Shown one piece after another: positions 56,700-64,000 of a stretch of DNA of 64,000 nucleotides (its first letter is position 1; every line of letters starts with the position of its first letter). Source of the DNA: Proteles cristata cristata (lineage: Eukaryota > Chordata > Mammalia > Carnivora > Hyaenidae); contig JAESUZ010005543.1 of assembly GCA_017311185.1 (NCBI GenBank), positions 1,488,001-1,552,000 on the forward strand. The letters run 5' to 3'. The notes beneath the pieces are model-generated. The model worked only from the letters and a program-made list of their open reading frames with translations. It was not told the origin of the DNA and did not search any database. The translations under genes and the position numbers were made by a program.

Positions 56700-57070
56700 T
56701 TTGTCAGTCGGTTCATAAGTATGTGCCATACATGGTTCTAGATTATGACCATATAGAAATAAACACACTTCCTCAGGGAGCTTGCATGTTAGTGTCAGGA
56801 AGAAGAAAATAAACACACAAAAATAATTGAATAATTTCATATGCTTATAGAGTTTGGATGGATAGGAAGAGGATGCTACTTTAGCTAAGATGTTCCATAA
56901 TAGTATCTTTGAGTAAGTGATATTGAAGATGGAATGTTGCATTTATGTTGAGACAGGACAAACAAGAAGTGCAATAAATGCAAAGACTCTTAAGTGGGAA
57001 TGAACTTGATGTACTCAAGGAAGGGAAGTAAGGCCAGTAGGCATGCGTTGAATATAGTGGAATGAAGATA
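56700..57070 (-). mobile_element. L2 LINE 3' region, antisense
   Basis: 'AAGTATGTGCCATACATGGT', 'CTCAGGGAGCTTGCATGTTA' and later 'AAGTGCAATAAATGCAAAGA' and 'AAGGCCAGTAGGCATGCG' reproduce the L2 consensus order on the minus strand. Confidence 0.75.
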
Positions 57071-57559
57071 AAACTAAAAAATGCCTTAGTTCATAATTTA
57101 GATTGCAACACAAATAGGTATTTTGTCAATGTACCATATTTGGCTTAGTTTTTATAGCATGTTTTAATGTATGGTGGCCCTCCAACTTAATTTTTTCCTT
57201 ACTTTCATGAGTTAACTGAAAGTCAGATATTTTGAAAGACTGAATCAATTTCTAATCCTGTGGCAAGATTTTGACTTACAGCAAATTCATCACTTATCAA
57301 AAATCATAGTAATTTTTCTTCCTTTTGAATATTTAAAATGTGATAAAACTTCTCTTCCTTATTACATTTTCCAGCAGGCTTAAAGTTTATGATGTTATAT
57401 GTAGGTAATGCTGAATGAAGGAAATGCTAATAAAATTTAACCAAGGGTTCATTTTATATGAATACAAAATGGATGTGAGTTTGGCTTCTTCTTTCAGCAT
57501 GGTTTGATGACTTGAGGCTTTTATATGTGAGTGTGAATCCTAGAAATTTTCCTTATTAG
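57071..57559. other. Unique DNA
   Basis: No feature recognised. Confidence 0.6.
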
Positions 57560-57725
57560 CTCTGTCAACTTAGACAAGTTAATCTTCTGGTCTTCATTCC
57601 CCTCATCTGTAAAATGGAAGATCACTTTACGAGAGTGTTATGAAGATTAAATAAGCAGATGAAGTGTATGGAAGCATCTTACTCATCCAATACTACATTG
57701 CACAGTAAATGCTTGAGTTTGTAGA
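57560..57725 (+). mobile_element. MIR SINE
   Basis: 'TAGACAAGTTAATCTTCTGG', 'CCCCTCATCTGTAAAATGGA' and 'GTGTTATGAAGATTAAATAA' are a clear MIR core, with 'CACAGTAAATGCTTGAG' at the 3' end. Confidence 0.85.
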
Positions 57726-59069
57726 GATAAATGTGGGTTGGTACATACCTCCTCATCTTTCTTCAATGTGTTTTGCCTCCTGAAGTTCAAGGGCTCATTT
57801 GTCCACAGAAGTAGTTATGTTCTCTGAATCACAGAGTGTTGAACACTATCAAATAGGTGTGGGTATTTGCATCAGAAAACGGGGGTAAACCTCTTTCTAA
57901 GGTGATGATTAAATTATAGTTTGGTGGCCATTCCTACATTTTTACAGTGGTTTAGCAAGCCCTTCTCTAGAAGGAGCTTAATAGGAAGCTTAATTTTTTT
58001 CCAGAGAAACTGAAGGATTTCTTCTCTGCATTTTCATTTTCAAACAGCCTCTGAAATGCTCTTTTGTTTTGGCCTATATACAGGAAATACTTTAGGACTC
58101 AGTTGTGGAATTCTCAGTTGACTATTCATTATCTAGCCTGTTCTGTGTTTCAGAATCTCCATTTTGCATCCATTTTTACTCTGCTGCAGATTCCATGAAT
58201 TTAACTATGCAGAACCTGACTGATTTCTTAAGCTGGTCCTTGACTGGATTACTCCCTAGCTTTGTTCTCTCCGGGTAGGGCCAGCACTCTTGGACCTTTG
58301 CTCCTCCTGAGACTTCCACTCTGTTGTTTTCAATAACTTTTTTACTTCTGATATACTGAGGTGCATCCTTTTCTGTTCTCAGAATAACTAGGAAAAGCCC
58401 CTGAAATCAAGAGGCAACTGGGAAAGATTTATCATCACGATGTAATCCCCAAATCATAAAATGATACTGTTTTAAAGCATTTATTTTAAATTCTCCTTAC
58501 TAGGTCTACAATTTGAAATAAGTAGTTTCAAATATGCTAAATTGTTTTTGGCCAAAGATATTTTTTATTCTTTCTCTGCATTTCTTGTGTTCAAAGCAAA
58601 CAAAGAAAAGTGTGGGAAGTGTTTTGACTCCTATCAGCATCATTAAAGTATTTATTAAACATTTGATCTTGAATAGTGTCTTGGTTGTTTCAACAAGTTA
58701 AATGTAAGCTCTCTAAGCCTTTTTAATATTTATAACTGAAGCAAAATTCATGCCATCTTGGGATGCTCCTGGCAATATCCTTTTGTTTCTTATACCCATG
58801 CCTTACCTTTCTTTTTCTTCCCTTTCATTCTAAATGCTATAGGTGAGATATGTGATATTTAAAACAATAGATATAGTAAAATATAATAAGTCCTCAGGTA
58901 AAGGCATGTGTAAAGAATCATGGGAATTTAGGGAATGGAATGACCATGCTTGCTTTCCCCAGAGTTCAGTGAGAAGTTGAAGATCAAATTGATCCTTAAA
59001 ATATATGTGTAGGAGTTTGCCAGGTGGACAGAGAAGATGGGGACTCTAAGAAGAGGTAATGGTGGATGA
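57726..59069. other. Unique DNA
   Basis: No repeat or gene recognised. Confidence 0.6.
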
Positions 59070-59555
59070 CAGTATTAGTCAAATTTCTCCAGAAAAATTG
59101 AACCAGTAAGTTGTTCTTTCATTCATTCATTCTTTCACTCACTCATTGATTCATTCGTTATGAGTAATTGGCTTATATGATTATGAAGGGATCTGAGAAC
59201 GTTTATGATCCCCTGTCTGTAATCTGGAGACCCAGGGAATCCAGTAGCATAATTTTAGTCCAAATCTGAAAACCTGAGGACCAGGGAATCAGGGGTATAA
59301 ATCCCAGTCCAAAGGCAGGAAAAAAAACTGATGTTCCAGCTCAAGCAGGCCGGGAGCAATAAGGGTGAATTCTTCATCTGCCTTTTGTTCTCTTTAGGCC
59401 CTTTATGAATTAGAGGATGTGCATCCACTGAATCCCCTGATTCAAATACCAATATCATCTCGAAATGCCCTCCCTTACAGGCCCTCTGAGAAATAGTGTT
59501 TAACTTGAGCATCCCTAGCCTAATCAGGCTGATACATAAAATTAACGATCAAAAT
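59070..59555 (-). mobile_element. Ancient LTR-type repeat, antisense (same family as 25388)
   Basis: Reads 'AGTATTAGTCAAATTTCTCC', 'CAGTCCAAAGGCAGG', 'GATGTTCCAGCTCAAGCAGG' and 'TGCATCCACTGAATCCCCTG', the reverse complement of the family seen at 25388. A (TTCA)n-like tract (59117-59158) sits near its start. No coding sequence. Confidence 0.7.
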
Positions 59556-62500
59556 GACCAAAGGACTGAAAACCTTACACCTGAAAGAGTCTACAGTTCA
59601 TTGTGACTAAACAGCTTTGAAAACTTAATCTTCTAAATGTTTTACAAATACCTGTGGTCTTTCTGAAAATTCTCCATGATCTGAAAATCTCTTAGAGAGT
59701 TTGGTGAGTCCCTCACTCTGTGTGACCTGACTCATACCTTAGTTTCACTTTCTTCAGCCTCATAGAACTAAGGGAGATCAGAAGTTGTGTGTGAATGTAC
59801 CTAAGTATTTTTAAATTATCCAGGATGATTGAAAATTGGATGAGAAATCTCTTATTTCTGGCTAGATGGAAACTTCATGTGGAAATGTGTAAATTGAGTT
59901 TCTTACATTCCTTAACACAACTAATTTCCTCCCAGAGAAGGAAAAGAGAGCTCAAAGTAGACTGAAGAGTCATCTTTTCTTATTACTTATCAACTCATAA
60001 CCTTCTAGTCACCTGAAGTGCTTGTGAAGCATTTCAATTACTCCTGAGGCTCAGACACCTAAAAATTCACAGAAATTATCTGACATCTTCTAGCCCTCAG
60101 TTTAGAGATGGATTTCTATGGTTATAATAGGTGAAGTGCTCCTCTGATATTCACAGATTCAGTAAATGGTAGAGCTGAACATGACAGAAAATTATTGTAT
60201 TTATTATTATAGCAATTTCCTTAATAGTTGATGAAAATTAAGTGAGACTAGAACAGTAACTCTTAATCATCGCCAATGAATATGAGTCAACCATAAAGTT
60301 ACACTCCACTAGACTGTTGTGGGTGGTCTCGAAGCCAGTTAGCTTTTCTCTCTCATGTTCTCACTCCTCTGTCATTCTAGACTCCCAAATTATGTGGAAC
60401 CAGATCAGTTCCAACATCTGGGCCTGATGGAATGTCTGTGTATGACTCCTCCATAGATTATGTCACCACTAAAGACCAACTCTTCCATCTCTAGTATAAT
60501 CTAAAATAAAAGAGGGTATGTGCAAATATAAATCAAAGATTCAAACCACTATCTTTCTTTCAGAATCATGCACATAATTGGTTATCTGTCAAGCCTCAAT
60601 GTCTTTCTATTGGCCCTTCTTCCTGTATTTATTAGCACATTCCTTTTCTCCATTTATTGCTTCTTCTCATCTGTCCCTCCATTCTTTCATCTAGCCATCA
60701 AAGTGTTTTTTCCCCCTCCATCCAGCCATACATGCATCTTTTCTGTCACCTTCAAGTATTTAATCATGTTCTACATTAAACAAAATTTTGGAATGAGCAA
60801 AAGGATAACACATAGTTGCTATTGACCAAAACAAACAGAGAAACAAACAAAACAAAAATGTAATTTTCTATTTATGTTAAGACAATTACTCTACATTCCC
60901 AATGTAAAAGTCTAGGTGTTGAAAAAAATTTCACTTTATAACTTATATTATTTTTTTAAGTTTTCAACTGACAAATGACTATAGGAAAAAATTCAGAGAT
61001 ATATAAAAATATATAGAAAGATCTACCAAATACCAATTATCTGTAATCCTACCATTTTGAAAAACCAACATTGTTTTTACTATAAATCCCTAAACTATTT
61101 TTTCCCTATGGATATATCATGAGATCAGAGTGTTTTGGAGACCTCCTATGTAAGTTATTGGGAGGTGATTGTTAAATTTGTACAGATTCCTGGGTGGCTC
61201 TTTCCTTGGGCTATTGCATTAGTGTCTCTGGGGTGATTATTGTACATCTTGAAGTCAAAGAACCACTAATCCACAAATATACTGATGTTTTGATCATATT
61301 ACTTCATCCTTATTTACTTTTTTCTTTCTGTTCTAATATCTCCTTCTGAAGTCTCAGCTAATAGTGTGCCTGTGGAGAAATTGGCTTCAAATGTTTTTAC
61401 TCCTTACATTCAGTTTGGTTTTTAATCAAAGTACAACAGACAGCTCAATAAAAATGGCACTTTACCATAGCTAATGCATGCCCTGAATCCCTAGAAAACA
61501 TTATAAAGACCACAGATATTATACTAGACTTCCATATCCTGCTGTAAAAATCACAGATGCATCTGCCCAGCAATAGTCTGCAACAGGGAGAGCATTGTCA
61601 AACCTCCTCTATTCTTTCTTCACTGAGAACCACCACAGGGGCTTTTTGGTCCTGGAATTTTTCCTTTGAGGAGATTGCAGTCTAGCCTGGAAACAGATGA
61701 GATGATGCAAATGACAGTTGATAACTTCAGAGGCAATGAAATATTTGAGAAAAATGTGGGAAGATTTGTTTATTGTCATTTGAAAATTTCTCCAGTTTAT
61801 GCCAATGACTTGAATCCCTGGAAATCATTCTCATTAAAGAAAGGCAGCCAATACTATGCTGTGTCTGATGCAGTATTTTGTGGATGTGTTGGGGAATAAT
61901 AATCAGTTGACTGTTTCCTCTATTTGATGACAAAGAGATCCTTCACTTTTTTTTTTTTTAATTGAAAAGGCAGGACCAAGTGTTTCCTTGGGTGCCATTC
62001 ATGTACAGTTTACTTTCTACCTTTATATGGTAGAATTTCTATCTTCATGTATCATCTTCACAGTATTTAAAGAATTGCTTTACTGGGTCTGGGTAATGAA
62101 ATGAATTTCATAGAAATGAGTAGGATATGCCCAAGTAAATGCCCAAGTAAATAAATATAGAAAATTTTGAGGGAATGTTTTGACTTCATGCTAAACGTTG
62201 AGCACGGAAAGCTTCATAGAAGTTTTTCAGTTAAAATGTTAACACTGTGTCTCATCTCTTGTTTAAATTGTCTATTTATGTTTATCTACTCATTTATTGT
62301 ATTTATACACCATTAGAATGTAAGCAGTGCCTCCCCAATACCTAGTATGTTTGGCTCATTATGGATGCAGGAATATACCCTCAATCCAATCTTCCAGGCA
62401 TCATGGGGAAGAATTATTCCAGGGTCATTGGTTCTGTGTTCCTCCTGATGGAAGCTCCCAGGGTTCCCCTTACTTGTTAGAAAGTCTTACATTTCATTTG

Positions 62501-62559
62501 AAATAAAATCTGCTGTCAAAAGCATATCATTTAAGGTTCTCTAGGGATAAAGCTCTAAA
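59556..62559. other. Unique DNA, 3 kb
   Basis: No SINE, LINE or gene recognised. T-run at about 61949-61960. Frames at 60568-60825 and 61666-61899 (+) are short and match no family I know. Confidence 0.55.
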
Positions 62560-62940
62560 TTTCTTACCTACTCTCATCTGTCATATTTTCACATATGTAT
62601 TTTCCCATGTCTAGGCCTTTTCATTTGCATTTCCTTAACTTATGCACTTCTCGTTGCTTTTGAAATCCTACTTAGAGCATATGCCTAGTCTTGGCTTAAA
62701 AGTCCTTCCCTGATTTCCCTGGATGGAAAGAGCTTTCAAGCCTTTGAAATGTCAACAGCTTTTATAACTGTATCAGGGCACGTCATGTGATATCTTCCAT
62801 CATTTTATCACTGGCTGGTTTTGTGTATTTTCTCTGATACAAGATGGTTAACTTGAGAGAAATAATCATGTCCCCCACTCAACCAAGTACAAAATAAGTG
62901 TTTGGTATTTATTATTGAACAAATGACTGGACATTTGGAA
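62560..62940 (+). mobile_element. L2 LINE 3' region, sense
   Basis: 'GCATTTCCTTAACTTATGCA', 'AGTCCTTCCCTGATTTCCCT', 'TCATTTTATCACTGGCTGGT' and 'AGTGTTTGGTATTTATTATT' with 'GAACAAATGACTGG' follow the L2 order to its terminus. Confidence 0.65.
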
Positions 62941-63107
62941 AAAAGTCTGGAACAGAGACTTTATTATATTTACCCAGGAGAGAGAAACATACAGTATTTT
63001 CCAGAATAAGATATCACCTCTCAACAATGTGAGACTATCTTCTCTTATGCGTTTTATGCTATGATTCCCTGTGTATTTCTAGTAGTTTAAGTGGAAGATG
63101 CTATATA

Positions 63108-63149
<42 letters not shown>

Positions 63150-63814
63150 CTATTCTGAAAGGTTGAATGCCTTGAGTTAGATAAGTAACATAGACCAAAA
63201 AAGAAAAAAAAATGTTTATTTACAGTAACTGAATTATTTAAAAAATCTTTAATATCTCCTTATGCAAGTTTATTCAATATTTCTACATTTTTTAAACTAT
63301 GGTTATCACAATTGGTAGCTCTTGAAATTCATTTCTCTCATTGTAGAATACAAGCCAATTTAGAAACTGTAAAAATTCTATGGTGAGAAAGATATTTTCT
63401 GAACTTAGAGTATATACTGAATGGTTATGAATATAGATTGAATATATGTACCAGAAAAATTTATGAAGCAATTTATGTGATTTTGATGTGTATCATCTAA
63501 ATCTTCTGAAAATTATAGGTGAATTGTGAGGGAATTTTCAATAAATAGAATAATCTATGGTTGGTTCTGAACATAAAGTGAAAGACTGTTTTGATAACTG
63601 CATGGGTAATCGGGCCAAAGTGGGCTATTAAAGAGTAAGCTCAGAATGTTTATTATTCCATTTCAATATTTTGAGATCGCTGTAATGAATAACAACAATA
63701 CTTGCCTGTGGATTCTCTGTGATCACTGCTAACAACAGAATTTGAGATTCAGTGAATGGTCCTGTATGATTCAGACAGCATTTCTCCTTTAAAAATTATA
63801 TTTTTAAAGACATT
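62941..63814. other. Unique DNA with a (TG)n microsatellite
   Basis: (GT)n at 63112-63147; otherwise nothing recognised. Confidence 0.6.
63112..63147. repeat. (TG)n microsatellite
   Basis: About 18 uninterrupted TG units, preceded by TATATATGTGTT. Confidence 0.95.
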
Positions 63815-63885
63815 TTTATTAAGCACCTTCCTTGTACTAAGTGACATGTGTTTAGGGAAACGGAAATGAATAATACATTGTATCT
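63815..63885 (-). mobile_element. L2 LINE 3' tip, antisense
   Basis: 'TTTTTATTAAGCACCTTCCT' then 'GTACTAAGTGACATGTGTTT' and 'GGGAAACGGAAATGAATAAT' resemble the L2 terminus reversed. Short and diverged; the remaining 115 bp to the window end show nothing. Confidence 0.5.
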
Positions 63886-64000
63886 GACTTCTAGATGTCT
63901 ATAATATTGATTAAACTATTACAAAGAGACTATTTCTTTAGAAGAAAGTCTAGGTTCATAATTTTTACCAATTGTTCTACTTGGCTTTTCTATTTCACTC

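Noticed and set aside
61190..61200. CCTGGGTGGCTC, identical to the SINE head
   Set aside because: Only about 12 bp match; no B box, CT tract or tail follows, so it is probably coincidence.
1..64000. CRISPR arrays, operons, prophage, riboswitches or other prokaryotic systems
   Set aside because: Composition and repeats are unambiguously mammalian; repeated units found are SINEs or microsatellites.

Overview
This is nuclear DNA from a carnivoran mammal, almost certainly a cat-family (felid) genome. The evidence is about 25 copies of the tRNA-derived carnivore CAN-SINE. Most are of the feline type: a 'GGGGCGCCTGGGTGGCTC' head, a central CT-rich tract, and an 'AAATAAATAAACATT' tail. There are also carnivore-type L1 elements and ancient mammalian repeats (L2, MIR, hAT-Charlie MITEs, MLT1 LTRs). 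The sequence is AT-rich. I see no CpG island, no functional RNA gene and no protein-coding gene that I can recognise. The open frames present are remnants of L1 ORF2, translations of microsatellites and CT/poly(A) tracts, or short chance frames. The window therefore looks like gene desert or the interior of a very large intron.

Layout. 1-2.4 kb: the 3' part of an old, sense-strand L1 carrying two later insertions (a 61-bp stub and a young SINE in its A-tail) and a CA microsatellite. 2.4-3.3 kb: three SINEs. 3.3-15.8 kb: mostly unique DNA with L2, MIR, a cluster of hAT-type MITEs (5.6-8.0 kb) and scattered SINEs; it includes a poly(T)-only insertion (12.2 kb), a speculative exon-like segment (13.3 kb) and two SINEs stacked on one target (14.0-14.5 kb). 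15.8-19.6 kb: a 5'-truncated antisense feline L1 with broken ORF2. 19.6-23.2 kb: unique DNA. 23.2-26.4 kb: three LTR-type repeats in mixed orientation. 27-47 kb: the SINE-rich half, with many SINEs landing in older MIR/L2 copies, so insertion order can be read directly. 47-56 kb: unique DNA with a Z-DNA-prone CA tract and a few SINEs. 56-64 kb: an AT-rich tract, one last SINE, then L2/MIR/LTR fossils and unique DNA, with no further SINE.

No genes work together here. What the window records is the history of retrotransposition by L1 machinery: full-size, truncated, tail-only and SINE insertions, many with readable target-site duplications (TSDs). I found no sign of an undescribed biological system. 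The best leads are the extreme-truncation insertions, a young SINE subgroup shared by three copies, and a few structure-prone tracts. All repeat-family names come from memory of consensus sequences, not from a database search.
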